From Candidatus Poseidoniaceae archaeon (GTDB lineage: Archaea > Thermoplasmatota > Poseidoniia > Poseidoniales > Poseidoniaceae), in assembly GCA_028356125.1 (NCBI GenBank), contig JAOMTZ010000009.1:1-64000 (forward strand): a stretch of DNA of 64,000 nucleotides, in the 5' to 3' direction. The notes below the pieces were generated by a model, which saw only the letters and a list, made by a program, of their open reading frames with translations, had not been told where the DNA came from and ran no database searches. Both the position numbers and the translations under genes were made by a program. Below are positions 19,401 through 28,219 of this stretch, one piece after another (position 1 is the first letter of the stretch; every line of letters begins with the position of its first letter).

Positions 19401-22387
19401 ACTCTGGATTTATGCATTACATGACAGAATACAAATTTTCGTTCTCAGCTTCTGATTCGACGGCATTCAAGTTAATATCCCTGAATTACATTTCAGGATT
19501 TAATCATACGATTCAAATCGATACACCATCCAACGATTTACTAACTGAAAGTCAATTAGACAAATCAATATTGTCAGTTAGTATTTCTGCTCAAAGAGGT
19601 GGCATAAATTTCGATGGAGATATCATCCACCAACGTTCTATTATTGACGAATGGGTATCAATTCCTAGTGACACATTCAGGCCTGGTTTTAGCCAATCTG
19701 CAGTTTCAAGTCACTCCGCCATTCTCAACACCTCTGCGCTAGAAACAATTAATCTCAAGATATCCACCAGTGCTAATGCTATCGATACCATTGCTGAGAT
19801 AACAATTGACAATTTGGCAAATGGAGGTCGATTTATTCAGAACTCAGGAGTAGGTGTAATCGCTTTAGATACTGGAAATAGTAGTTGGGATGGCGAATTG
19901 GCAACATGGACATTAGAATCTAAATGGCTTCTAGATGATAATTCTAGATTATACTGGTTCGCATCATCATCTAACTTTGAAGGTCAAGAGTTAGGCCCAG
20001 TAATGGACACCTCAGGTTCTGGCCAACACGCTGCATCAACCAATGATTTAGAAGTAATATCGTTCAATGCGTGGGCCAATAATCGCTCACTTCACGATTT
20101 AGGGAATCCATTATGGCCACTAAACGTCAAAGGCGGTGAAGAGATTATTGTTGAAGGAGAAGTTAGGTACTCTGGATTGTATGGAGTCCATCCATCAGGT
20201 GCTGATGTAGATGTAGTGGTTTCTCTTTATGATGGAGAGCAAGCGATTTCGAATATTTCTGTAAATATTAGTGCTGAAGGGTTATTCAATACCACATTAG
20301 TAACTCCTAGTCAGGGGTTAATGAGTGGTAATGAGTTGAAAATAATACCTCACTTAACACGAATTGGCCCGATACAAGACAACACTGCTAGTGATGCAAC
20401 CTCATTATCGCAGCATGTATTATTCGTTCTAGACGAGTTCGATGCAGAGGTTGTGTCGCTGGAGGTAAATGCACCTGGAGGCAATCAACCAGCAGATGGT
20501 CATGTTTGGCACCCAGGGCAAGATATACCTTTGCAGGTTCACATTGTGGATGATAACGGCTTGCCTTCTAAAATGGAGTTATACTACAATAGAAGCGGAA
20601 GAGGCTGGGAATCGATTGACTTCCTAACCCCGATTGGTTCTACTTCGGCAATAATCGATTTACCTTTAATCGATGAAATGTCAGTACCTCTGCCCGACCA
20701 GGAAGTCGGGTGGATCGATGTCTTCTTTGAAGGTAGGGATTTGTCTGGTAATTACCTTCAAGGGGGCGGCAATGAATCACACCCATATGCTAGAGTTCAT
20801 GTTCAGCCAAGATATTCAACATGGATAAGTGGTGATTCATTAGGACTTGATAAAATCGATAATTATCTATTACCGGGTAATACGCATAGCTTTAATTTCA
20901 CTATTTCCGATGAAAACGGAATTGAATCTATCGACACCATACGGCTCGATTTATCGAAAGATCAGAACATGTGTGACATCCTATGGACTCCATGGAACAA
21001 TCAAATCGTTCACGATGTAGGATGTTTCATCAAACCTCCAACCATAAATGCGCAGCAGAGGTGGCAAACTAACACTTGGGATGTCAGTATTGATTTCGAG
21101 TTACGTTGGGACCTGAAAGAAGATTTAGGTTCCGATGTGAACATACCTTCACTGAAATTGTGGGATGAAAATGCACCACTAGGGGCTGGCTTTACTTCGA
21201 TAAATTTGTTTTCATGGGAAACTCACACAGGTATTGATTTGCGTATAATTAACGCTGAGGACAAAGTTGCTCCACTGGGAGATTTCTACAACCGGGTCTT
21301 GTACATTCACGCACAAGATATCATTGACATTGATGTCGTTGTGTATCACATGGGCTACGATGTCCCCGCTCACAATCTTCCATTCATTTCGTATTATTCG
21401 CTGGAATTAATCGGTAATAATGGGACTACAAACTTGGTAGAATCATTCAACAGCGATGGAACATCGTCTAGTAGAATTGTGTTAGACTCTGCCTATTATG
21501 GGGAGCAAATCAAGATAATTGTCGAACTTGGTTCTATTTACGGACATAATGATTCAGGAGATAGTATAGACATTGTAATTGACAACTCAATACCAGTTCT
21601 TGCTGTTTCGGATGGTTATCTAGTCAGTATCGATTCAGATTCCTTGAATGCGGTACAGGTTGAAGCTACAATACAGGACGGTCATGGATTGAATAATCAA
21701 TCAATAACTATGCATTGGACATATGAGCGGAACGGTAGGTTGATTCAATCATCGATAGGTAGCGCGACTATACCTCTGCAATTCCAAAACCTACGTACTA
21801 ATCTATACTCGGCAATAATCGATTTAAACACATCAAATGATTTGCAAAAGGGAGATGGAATCATAATTTGGTTTGATGGATACGATGCATCTGGTAGAGA
21901 GTTATCAGGGGTTGGTTCAAGTGATGTAGAGCCGATTCAATCAATCATCAGATGGATCGCATATGAGCCAGAGTTAGGAAACATCGTAGCGACTCCGTAT
22001 CGACCAATGGTAGGAGATATTGTTTCCATTGATTGTACAGTTTCCAATATCGGTTTGCTTGATGGTGAATCTAGCATGATATTACTTGATGGCGATGGTA
22101 AGGTAATCGAAAGGCTGAACTTCACATTACTTGTCGATATGCAATTTACTCACACATTCGAACTTGAAGCTTGGACAGATGGTGATTTAGGCCTTCAAAT
22201 TCAAATCGACGGCCAAGAGAAGGTGCCAGTTCCAATTTCTAATGTTCTAACTCGAACCGATGACTCATCGAACTCACAAGCAACATTGCTTGGTCTATCG
22301 GTTTTGTCAGTTTTCATTGCTGGTTTGTTGTTAATCGTGGCCAATTCCCGACGCCATAATTTGGCCTCTTTTGATGAGGAAGAATGA
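16436..22387 (+). CDS. giant membrane-anchored surface protein (1983 aa)
   Basis: The largest gene in the window. A signal peptide (RQACVIVFLMLLTPWAAA) is followed by about 1900 extracellular residues, then one C-terminal membrane helix (LLGLSVLSVFIAGLLLIVA) and a short SRRHN...DEEE tail. The N-terminal third holds two or three jelly-roll units with SxDNGxxW and GWYIDDAGI / DGWEGIMIDDLRA motifs, as in MAM/bacillopeptidase-F-type carbohydrate-binding modules. The centre carries Ig-like folds, and a CARDB-like adhesion domain (~1870-1940) precedes the helix. There are many Asn-x-Ser/Thr sites. The start is one of two GTG codons (16436 or 16445) at a palindrome. Probably an adhesin or polymer-binding protein. 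Confidence 0.8.
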   Translation: MDPVRQACVIVFLMLLTPWAAADISTWQGPTSSPNNSGPEPSNSTYEGFVLPSNSTITGSSFEVAPNWINAEDNGSIWSKDSPGGFSIGDSNQTSYLTSNGELTLAPISTYGVMTDFETSIPQFGTWSSHGDEFWMPVNLSTVAYGPVNATNGYVVAGTNGSIQPGSEGFIRSQFWPVPEVVRYFNLTFDRWNSFDLDDIAEIHYSVDNGINWVTMDNWTGQSTNWSNEKYSLDLLVANSSSIGFRYFVKTSVNSTTDVGLFIDSFNLSNQGDPYGTWFHGNSSGGYSANTDGTLIIPVNLSGLSVPLELTYWSNWDIQGGNSDNMLVMISQDNGSSWTAMNPVPGVPGQGIASGGASYTQQSYGWREIQHPFPSWASTSPNADNMLMQFRVRTDASTNYGGSSIDGWEGIMIDDLRALSGVGTANMEVRELGNFTNNTGHYLETVQGYPNEWKHVDWEGNNGPWHSADSFESIQELPSGWRVDQIRGVDTWERGPIDNSNGYGPNSTSWPSGNKGMAINLDDEYSNSMYTHLVSPNYYIPEGSTARLTFSHWICTETSWDGGTIFTSVDDGLTWQHFGNNITGFYERTSQVNTNSPFYGKGIFDGSTVASGCGKNNSNHTFSRISGDISDLAGDNVRIRFSFFSDAYIEEDGWYIDDAGIVIDRFQSNGTWTSPLIDVDESGWARLTALFEEPEGTNLSVDVLDVNGDIIPGHSNLSLPFNLDIGAWEYSQLKFKLKFSTTNESLTPRVHIIHHGATEYFNLESLKRMDSGLPIWVEDPSLAPPSGEYSISIQMPNWRPFSSIIVECEGNISASIAEIANRVPILGHSNQTPPSSNQVSLIDEKECGEILINPFGPAQQITLSLVIQAGEEFTWIKLEPVTLRAPVSPSIDMGDNGDVDWAWDGRFHHATELHSLSVDGVQITLNDSRGFSSIYSNDLEFSILLPAKNISSLSWNCSDNLYCYKGDINFITNGSQSPVVEENQIWINNSGFMHYMTEYKFSFSASDSTAFKLISLNYISGFNHTIQIDTPSNDLLTESQLDKSILSVSISAQRGGINFDGDIIHQRSIIDEWVSIPSDTFRPGFSQSAVSSHSAILNTSALETINLKISTSANAIDTIAEITIDNLANGGRFIQNSGVGVIALDTGNSSWDGELATWTLESKWLLDDNSRLYWFASSSNFEGQELGPVMDTSGSGQHAASTNDLEVISFNAWANNRSLHDLGNPLWPLNVKGGEEIIVEGEVRYSGLYGVHPSGADVDVVVSLYDGEQAISNISVNISAEGLFNTTLVTPSQGLMSGNELKIIPHLTRIGPIQDNTASDATSLSQHVLFVLDEFDAEVVSLEVNAPGGNQPADGHVWHPGQDIPLQVHIVDDNGLPSKMELYYNRSGRGWESIDFLTPIGSTSAIIDLPLIDEMSVPLPDQEVGWIDVFFEGRDLSGNYLQGGGNESHPYARVHVQPRYSTWISGDSLGLDKIDNYLLPGNTHSFNFTISDENGIESIDTIRLDLSKDQNMCDILWTPWNNQIVHDVGCFIKPPTINAQQRWQTNTWDVSIDFELRWDLKEDLGSDVNIPSLKLWDENAPLGAGFTSINLFSWETHTGIDLRIINAEDKVAPLGDFYNRVLYIHAQDIIDIDVVVYHMGYDVPAHNLPFISYYSLELIGNNGTTNLVESFNSDGTSSSRIVLDSAYYGEQIKIIVELGSIYGHNDSGDSIDIVIDNSIPVLAVSDGYLVSIDSDSLNAVQVEATIQDGHGLNNQSITMHWTYERNGRLIQSSIGSATIPLQFQNLRTNLYSAIIDLNTSNDLQKGDGIIIWFDGYDASGRELSGVGSSDVEPIQSIIRWIAYEPELGNIVATPYRPMVGDIVSIDCTVSNIGLLDGESSMILLDGDGKVIERLNFTLLVDMQFTHTFELEAWTDGDLGLQIQIDGQEKVPVPISNVLTRTDDSSNSQATLLGLSVLSVFIAGLLLIVANSRRHNLASFDEEE

Positions 22388-22416
22388 TGTTTGATGAACT
22401 CGGCGGGGGGTCTGTA

Positions 22417-22498
22417 GCCGGAGTACCCGAGTGGTCAAAGGGGGCGCACTCAAGATGCGCTGCGAAATGCTTCGTAGGTTCAAATCCTACCTCCGGCA
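22417..22498 (+). tRNA. tRNA-Leu (anticodon CAA)
   Basis: A class II tRNA with a long variable arm. Acceptor stem GCCGGAG (22417-22423) pairs with CTCCGGC (22491-22497), followed by discriminator A. Anticodon stem GCGCA/TGCGC encloses the loop CTCAAGA, giving CAA, which reads Leu UUG. The T-arm has GTTCAAATC. No CCA is encoded and there is no intron. Confidence 0.95.
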
Positions 22499-22592
22499 TC
22501 TAATCAAAACTGAAGAAAATGTCGTTCCCCAATTAGCATCGACATTGACACTAATGATTTCATAAATATCGGAACCTATTACAAAGCCAGTA

Positions 22593-22600
22593 ATTTATAT
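22593..22600 (+). promoter_or_regulatory. TATA box for the 51-aa gene
   Basis: tttatat in an AT-rich stretch, centred about 28 nt before the ATG at 22625. This is the distance expected for a leaderless archaeal transcript, and it supports the small gene downstream being real. Confidence 0.5.
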
Positions 22601-22624
22601 TAGTGCGTCCAAAGACCGAAGTTC

Positions 22625-22780
22625 ATGGCTCACCATACAGCAAGTAACCAGCGCAAGGTCCGAGTTCGTAATACAAACCGTCCTAAGAAAATCAAGCCTC
22701 AATCGCCTGTTCAGACAAAGGCGTCCCAGGTTGAAGAGGATCCTTCATGCCAGATACGTGGCTGTGGCTGTGGAAATTAA
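22625..22780 (+). CDS. small basic Cys-rich protein (51 aa)
   Basis: A short reading frame with a TATA box 25-32 nt upstream. The N-terminal half is very basic (QRKVRVRNTNRPKKIKP); the end is Cys-rich (CQIRGCGCGN), three Cys in seven residues. It stands alone between tRNA-Leu and the 3' end of the beta-propeller gene on the other strand. The composition suggests a nucleic-acid or ribosome-associated small protein with a possible metal site. I do not recognise a family. The coding call rests on promoter position and non-random composition. Confidence 0.5.
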   Translation: MAHHTASNQRKVRVRNTNRPKKIKPQSPVQTKASQVEEDPSCQIRGCGCGN

Positions 22781-22831
22781 TTACCACACAAAATTTTGCA
22801 GTAGTTACAACTTACTCTAATCAGTAGTATT

Positions 22832-24625
22832 CTAGACTGGAGTTCCAATGAACGGCTCGTCTATGTCTAACTGAAGAATATACAAGCCTGTGGATATACA
22901 AGATGCGTATATTCTTCCTTCGTGGAATTCAACAGCCCATAGGAATGGAACCCATCCGAAATCGTAGTATTGGCTACCTAGTGGAGTTCCATCCGCATCG
23001 CCAGATGGCAGATAGTAGCCAACGGTCGCTTCAAGATGAATGTCAACCCTATCGGTTGATTCGGGGGCAATTAGTGTTTCAACATCAACAATCCATAATC
23101 CTGCATGGTAATGTGAGATGTACAACCTTCCATCCCAATTTCCACCATGGGATTGATCTGTTTCTTCTGTAGTCTCAAAATAACCGCTATCGAGGTTGTG
23201 TGGGCTGAATAATAGCCATTCATCTTCGTTTGGGTCTAACTCACAACTAGCCCCAAAGCAATGGTCTTCAGCGTAAGGGATTTCCCAGTCTCTAGTCATT
23301 GTAATTTCAAACTTGAAGTTACCATTTTCCATCGAATATTCTGTAGTATCAAGGAAGTAAACAATTCCAGTTCCTTCATACAAATCTAGACACTCTACAG
23401 CAGCTGTGACGTAATGTCTTGGCTCGTCTCCCAATCCAAGGTGAGACACGTCAAGCATTGTAGGGAATGGCTCTGCATAATGAATGTATGAAACACGACC
23501 ACCGTTCTCATTACCAGTTGTACCGCTATCTGGTTGCCCATCTTCATCCAAATCTAGGAAATCCATCCAAGAACCAACCTCGGGGGCTCTCCAACGGCAC
23601 ATGACCGGATTACCTTGACCTGCCTTACAGGTGGTTGCCATTGGAAGATACAATTCAGGGGAGTTTGTTGGATGTGGTACGTTGGTAACATCTCCAATTC
23701 TCAGGCCTGCTTCCCAATATGAGCCATAAACGAAAGTTCTGCCATAACGAGGATCGTTTTGGTCTTCTCCTGGCCATGTCTGAACAGTCATGTCGTGTAT
23801 GTATATCCAACCGCCACGGGTTGTTTCCCAAGCTACTTCATATTCTCCAACTTTGATAATTGTATGACCTTGGCCACCTGCAGGAACTCCCTGCAATGTT
23901 CGTGAAGCACTACCTTGCAGATTTAGGTGAGCGATAGTTACTCCACCGCATGCTTCTCCAATAGCAGAATTACACTGCTCATAATCTGGGTTTGCCACGA
24001 AGATATACCACTCGTCATCAATCATGTGAGGATAGAGGTTGTGTGGTCCGCTAGGGTGATCTGCATCGTACCAAGAATCAACGTAGACTGGGTTCGTCTT
24101 ATCCGTGACATCAATCAATACAACAGACACTTGAATTGGGTCACTCCAGTCTCCAACATTCGGGTCAGCATATCCTGAATCCACTAATTGGTTTTGTAGG
24201 ATAACATACTCATTCCCGTTATATTCTAGGTATTTTACATCGAGAACTTGAGTGTTAGGATCATTATAGACGCCCATTACTTGAGGGTCTGAGGCATTGG
24301 TGACATCGACTATGTGCATATCGTTCCAACCCGCCTGATAGGAGTATACTCGGCCGTCAGGTGAACGCGCAACCGAAATCTCTGCATTGCCTGGAGTTGT
24401 TAGAGGATTGAAGGCCAACTGCTCAATATTGTCAGTCCCAGCAACGTGTTGGCTTGCGTTCATGTGGTCGTGACCTTCACCTTGGAACAGAGGGTCTCCA
24501 GCATGGAAATGCGGCTCCTGTTCAGGTGAATCTGATACAGACTCATCCCCTGAAAGTACCAGTACGGTTAGCGAGGACAAAAAAAGTGTCGCAAATAAAG
24601 CCAATGCTGGAAGTTTGCCGTCCAT
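22832..24625 (-). CDS. exported LVIVD/beta-propeller-type protein
   Basis: 597 residues with an N-terminal signal anchor (PALALFATLFLSSLTVLVLSG). Repeating units such as MHIVDVTNASDPQVMGVY, VVLIDVTDKTNPVYVDSW and LWIVDVETL match the LVIVD repeat, predicted to form a beta-propeller. Many His/Asp residues (HFHAGDP, GEGHDHMN, FHEGR) might bind metal. LVIVD proteins occur in secreted, choice-of-anchor-type proteins of unknown role; no enzymatic motif is evident. It is divergent from the gene at 24683, with a shared 57-bp control region containing TATA-like tattgtatttatt. Confidence 0.7.
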   Translation of the reverse strand: MDGKLPALALFATLFLSSLTVLVLSGDESVSDSPEQEPHFHAGDPLFQGEGHDHMNASQHVAGTDNIEQLAFNPLTTPGNAEISVARSPDGRVYSYQAGWNDMHIVDVTNASDPQVMGVYNDPNTQVLDVKYLEYNGNEYVILQNQLVDSGYADPNVGDWSDPIQVSVVLIDVTDKTNPVYVDSWYDADHPSGPHNLYPHMIDDEWYIFVANPDYEQCNSAIGEACGGVTIAHLNLQGSASRTLQGVPAGGQGHTIIKVGEYEVAWETTRGGWIYIHDMTVQTWPGEDQNDPRYGRTFVYGSYWEAGLRIGDVTNVPHPTNSPELYLPMATTCKAGQGNPVMCRWRAPEVGSWMDFLDLDEDGQPDSGTTGNENGGRVSYIHYAEPFPTMLDVSHLGLGDEPRHYVTAAVECLDLYEGTGIVYFLDTTEYSMENGNFKFEITMTRDWEIPYAEDHCFGASCELDPNEDEWLLFSPHNLDSGYFETTEETDQSHGGNWDGRLYISHYHAGLWIVDVETLIAPESTDRVDIHLEATVGYYLPSGDADGTPLGSQYYDFGWVPFLWAVEFHEGRIYASCISTGLYILQLDIDEPFIGTPV

Positions 24626-24682
24626 GATTCTGCGTAAACATCTTCCGTATTGTATTTATTCTCTAAACGGGTGGGGGGAATT

Positions 24683-25258
24683 ATGCGCTTCCTATTTGCA
24701 GGGCTGGTTATCTTGATGCTAGCCACGCCTGTAGTCGGCCATGAGTTATCGGTATACACTGTAATCGTGAATAGCGAAGGTGCATACCCTGCCGATGTCC
24801 CAAACGGCTCATTAAAAGAGGGCGATGCTGCATGGTTTTGGATGAAAGATTCCTCCGAAAACGCAACTTTGGTTGTAGAACTTGAGAAAGACGGAGCGAC
24901 TCTGAGATCGCCTACTCTTCAATACGAATGTGAGTTAGATGAAAATGGAACTGTAGTTGATGAAAGCTGCAAAAACAGATTCGATTATACCTTCAATCAA
25001 TATAATTCCGCAGGGTTATGGAATATTACGTTCTTGAAATATGTTAACGAAACCTTGGTTGAGACAATCAATGGTTCAGTAAACATCGAAGCAGATATTC
25101 ACAATAATGAGACTATAGTTGAAGAGGAATCTTCTACAAAAGAGGATTACTTTTCAAGAGAATACATTGCAGGTGGTGTTGCGGTAATATCATTCATTGC
25201 AATGGCGATTATCGCTACAAATCTAAAAGGAAATTCAACCTTTCCTGAAGAAGAGTGA
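24683..25258 (+). CDS. exported single-span membrane protein
   Basis: Start ATG 24683 behind GGGGGGAA; the longer frame from 24650 would precede the signal peptide. 191 residues: signal peptide MRFLFAGLVILMLATPVVG, an extracellular beta-rich domain (~22-145) with one Cys pair (YECELD...ESCKN) and several N-glycosylation sequons, then a C-terminal helix (GGVAVISFIAMAIIATNL) and an acidic tail. No recognised family. Divergent partner of the LVIVD gene and followed on the same strand by a small lipoprotein, suggesting a short cell-surface operon. Confidence 0.65.
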   Translation: MRFLFAGLVILMLATPVVGHELSVYTVIVNSEGAYPADVPNGSLKEGDAAWFWMKDSSENATLVVELEKDGATLRSPTLQYECELDENGTVVDESCKNRFDYTFNQYNSAGLWNITFLKYVNETLVETINGSVNIEADIHNNETIVEEESSTKEDYFSREYIAGGVAVISFIAMAIIATNLKGNSTFPEEE

Positions 25259-25307
25259 TTAAATTTTCATACAATAGTTTATGGAATCCCGGCTATGGTT
25301 TATCATC

Positions 25308-25775
25308 ATGATTTCGAGCCGAATCTTCGTAGTGTTACTTGTTAGTTTGATGCCGCTTTCAGGTTGTTTGGATAATAATGGAGACAGCGTTGCTGAATGT
25401 GATAGCAGCAGTGAGATATGTGGGAAAGTAAACATTCTCGACGCGATGGTCGAGAACACTTCTACAGATGACAAAGTTACTTCTGCATTGATTTCTGCGA
25501 AAGCAGACAGTAACTCATACAGTTTTACAATTGACAAAATATCATATTGGTCTACATGTGAAAGGGATGGTGAATCAATTACGGTGGAGCCAGTCCCATT
25601 AACAGACACAACTGAACTTGATTCTGATGACCAATTTACATTTATTGCTGAATTATCTAATTGTTCTGCATCTCAAGGCGAAAGTCTGAATTTATTCGTC
25701 ATTGTAGAAGATGGGGCACAAACCATTGAAAAATTGGAAGTCGAATCCACTCAAAGCGGCTCCTCATTAACGTGA
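25308..25775 (+). CDS. small lipoprotein
   Basis: The ATG at 25308 gives 155 residues starting MISSRIFVVLLVSLMPLSGC, a signal peptide with lipobox LSGC; an ATG nine codons earlier is less likely. The mature part is acidic and beta-rich with four further Cys (CDSSSEIC, STCERD, SNCSAS), so two disulfides are plausible. No domain recognised. It lies 49 bp after the previous membrane-protein gene and may share its transcript. Dispersed repeat copy C follows. Confidence 0.65.
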   Translation: MISSRIFVVLLVSLMPLSGCLDNNGDSVAECDSSSEICGKVNILDAMVENTSTDDKVTSALISAKADSNSYSFTIDKISYWSTCERDGESITVEPVPLTDTTELDSDDQFTFIAELSNCSASQGESLNLFVIVEDGAQTIEKLEVESTQSGSSLT

Positions 25776-25824
25776 AAACATCGCCTTCCAATAGGGTCCT
25801 TCTAATCGGAGGTATTGCAGGGTA

Positions 25825-25927
25825 GCGTCTACATCAGCCTGCTGAACACCGATTGTATTTTCCAATAGTGTCTTGAGGGGTTTGAGAGAGGCCTTGCGAT
25901 TTCATTAATCAGATGTCGCTTATCTGT
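25825..25927 (+). repeat. dispersed intergenic repeat, copy C
   Basis: In the ~290-bp gap between the lipoprotein and DUF309 genes. From 25841 it reads like copy A with a few small gaps (ctgaacacc.attgta, cttgaggggttt, cgattt, agatgtcgctt.tctg), in the same orientation as A. The hairpin arm is degraded (aggcctt instead of aaccctt). Its left part (gggtagcgtct, 25831) matches the inverted gacgctaccc motif of copies F and G, linking the two subgroups. The rest of the gap shows no gene. Confidence 0.7.
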
Positions 25928-26061
25928 ATAAAACAACAATCGTGCAGGCGTATTTTGTACACTGTGCTCATCCCCCTTGATACCAACTAGATAAGCCAAA
26001 TTTCTACCACTAAAGGTCTTTAGGAAGCGTAACTTGAAGGCAAACAAGTGAAGCGCAACCC

Positions 26062-26460
26062 ATGGAGGTTGACTGCCCGCTTTCTCAACAAGAGCAAAGG
26101 TGGCTTGATGGCGGTATTACCAAGTTCAATTCAGGTCTCTACTGGCATGCTCATGAGGACTGGGAAGAGATGTGGAAGTCACTCAAGTTGAGAGAAGTTG
26201 AGCAGCGATACGTCCTGGGGATCCAGGGACTCATCCAAATGACTGCTCTGATGTTCCAATACGAGCGACAAAAACCCCAAGGCATCATCAAAATGTGGAG
26301 TAAATTGACCGATAAAATCGGCACGCCTGAATCACCCTTGTTCGACGGGTTATGGGGTGTCGACATTTCCAAAGTGCTTCATGATGTTCTTCCTTTTCAT
26401 GCCGACGCCGTCGCTGATGAGCCCACGTGGATTCTCAATCCAAATACAGTTCAAATATGA
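26062..26460 (+). CDS. DUF309 family protein
   Basis: 132 residues, all helical, with the DUF309 signature FNSGLYWHAHEDWEEMW (~25-41) followed by LGIQGLIQMTALMFQYER. Family members are small cytoplasmic helical proteins whose conserved His/Glu cluster suggests a ligand or metal site; the reaction is unknown. The start ATG 26062 leaves a short N-terminus before the signature, as in relatives. It stands alone, with a hairpin of AAAAGGG/CCCTTTT about 95 bp downstream. Confidence 0.85.
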   Translation: MEVDCPLSQQEQRWLDGGITKFNSGLYWHAHEDWEEMWKSLKLREVEQRYVLGIQGLIQMTALMFQYERQKPQGIIKMWSKLTDKIGTPESPLFDGLWGVDISKVLHDVLPFHADAVADEPTWILNPNTVQI

Positions 26461-26764
26461 CTGACTGAGGAATTGGGGAATCGTTTTCAATTAGCATGAG
26501 CTAATACGAAGTATTGATGCCAGCAGCACATCTAATCCATTCGATATAGGCGAAAAAGGGTATGTGAAGATGCCCTTTTAGTCTCATAATTTATACCACT
26601 AAACATGTTGGTAAGGGTATGTCAGTAGACCTTCAATCTCTTTTTTTCAGCAACATGAGAGTGGGTGTGAATATTGTTCAACAACCGATTGGGTATAATC
26701 AGTCATCAACTGACAAAAAATATCATTGCGCCGTGTCCCAAAAGAATGCACAGTCATTCTATCC
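26461..26764 (+). other. 304-bp gene-free stretch with hairpin and TATA-like box
   Basis: Contains a stem AAAAGGG (26554-26560) / CCCTTTT (26573-26579) that may end the DUF309 transcript. A TATA-like aatttatacc follows (26588-26597), then a run of seven T at about 26640. If the TATA box drives the FAD-oxidase gene, the mRNA would have a leader of about 140 nt containing the T-run. A 39-codon frame (26656-26775) looks accidental. Confidence 0.4.
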
Positions 26765-28189
26765 ATGGTGGTAGTTAGCGTGCATCGGAAGAACTTCGGC
26801 CGCAACCAGGTGCTCCAGCCCTCGGCAGCCTATACTCCTGTTAACGAGCAGGAAGTACTGGAAATCCTCGACCGGCATCAAGGTCAGAGTATCCGTGCTG
26901 TGGGGAGATTGCATAGTTGGAGCAAGGCCATACTAGGTGATGGTGTACAATTGGATCTTCGTCGTTTGAATGATGTATTGCTTGAGCCAGATGGTGATCA
27001 GTTTGTTGCTACTGTTGGAGCTGGTTGTCAAATCAAGCGCCTACTAAAAGAACTGAATCGCGGCGGGGCAACCCTACATTCACTTGGTCTAATCGATGTA
27101 CAGACTATTGCAGGGGCTATCTCCACTGGTACTCATGGTTCGGGTCGCCACAGTATGTCACACTATGTCGAAGAGGTCAGGCTGGCAAGATATGACGAAT
27201 CTACTGGAAAGGCGTTCATCGACGTGGTTAGTGCAGGGGATGAATTGTTGGCAGCTCGTTGTTCACTAGGCTCACTTGGGATTATTCTGTCCGTGAAACT
27301 TAGATGCCGTGCGCAGTACAACGTGCAGGAGCATTTCACCGAGGCTCGAAGGTTGGAAGACGTTTTGAATGCAGAAGAATCGTATCCACTCCAGCAGTTT
27401 TACTTCATCCCGTGGCGCTGGTCATACTTCACTCAACACCGTTGCGAGGATACCGGTAAACGTTCTTTCTTTGCCAAGATGTATCGTCTCTACTGGCTGG
27501 GAGTAATGGACTATGGTATGCATCTGAAGATTTTGTTCCTAAAGCGTTTTTTGCGAAGTCGGCGCATGATTAGGTTTAGTTTCCGCCGCATAGTATCTCT
27601 ATTCCTTATTCGTAAGTGGAAAGTCACTGATCGCTCTTCGTCCATGTTAGTAATGAAACACGAGGCATTTCGACACATTGAGATTGAATTATTCGTACCT
27701 CGGGACCAGTTGCCTGAAGCACTCGGGTTTACCAAAGAAGTCATCGAAGTTGCAGGAAGTAAAAACACTACATTGTCAGAGGTTAACCAGAATCGAATTA
27801 ATGATTTAGGCATGCAAGATGACTTGAAAGAACTTCAAAACCAGTACTGCCAACACTACCCGATTTGTGTACGAAGGGTACTTCCTGATGACACTTTGAT
27901 TTCGATGGCTAGTGGTGAAGACCAAGACTGGTATGCGGTGAGTTTCATCAGTTACGCGAAACCAAAACGTAGAGCGGGTTTCGATCTATTTTCTAGGTTC
28001 ATGGCCCGAAGCATGTCTCAACTATTCCAGGCTCGCCCTCATTGGGGTAAAATTAGCCCCCTAGAAGCCAGTGAACTGGCGGCTCTCTATCCTAAATTCG
28101 ATACTTTCCGTGCTGTCAGCAAAACGCTTGACCCGCAAGGTGTATTCCAAAATGAATGGACAACTGCGTTGCTAGATGCGGATGATTAG
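26765..28189 (+). CDS. FAD-linked oxidase, sugar-lactone oxidase type
   Basis: 474 residues. The N-terminal FAD-binding PCMH-type domain carries RAVGRLHSWS, the AGCQIKRLLKEL region and the diphosphate-binding TIAGAISTGTHGSGRH. The C-terminal domain resembles the D-arabinono/L-gulono-1,4-lactone oxidase family (ALO), with the late PHWGK motif seen in the group. Expected reaction: flavin-dependent oxidation of a sugar lactone or polyol with O2 or another acceptor; the substrate is unresolved. The ATG at 26765 is preferred over an upstream TTG (26726). The AlkB-type gene follows 30 bp later and is probably co-transcribed. Confidence 0.85.
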   Translation: MVVVSVHRKNFGRNQVLQPSAAYTPVNEQEVLEILDRHQGQSIRAVGRLHSWSKAILGDGVQLDLRRLNDVLLEPDGDQFVATVGAGCQIKRLLKELNRGGATLHSLGLIDVQTIAGAISTGTHGSGRHSMSHYVEEVRLARYDESTGKAFIDVVSAGDELLAARCSLGSLGIILSVKLRCRAQYNVQEHFTEARRLEDVLNAEESYPLQQFYFIPWRWSYFTQHRCEDTGKRSFFAKMYRLYWLGVMDYGMHLKILFLKRFLRSRRMIRFSFRRIVSLFLIRKWKVTDRSSSMLVMKHEAFRHIEIELFVPRDQLPEALGFTKEVIEVAGSKNTTLSEVNQNRINDLGMQDDLKELQNQYCQHYPICVRRVLPDDTLISMASGEDQDWYAVSFISYAKPKRRAGFDLFSRFMARSMSQLFQARPHWGKISPLEASELAALYPKFDTFRAVSKTLDPQGVFQNEWTTALLDADD

Positions 28190-28219
28190 CAATGGTGTGA
28201 ATGAAGAGGAGGTTATCTG

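Noticed and set aside
26656-26775. A 39-codon frame upstream of the FAD oxidase
   Set aside because: Overlaps the preferred start region of the oxidase and has no ribosome site or composition typical of a protein.
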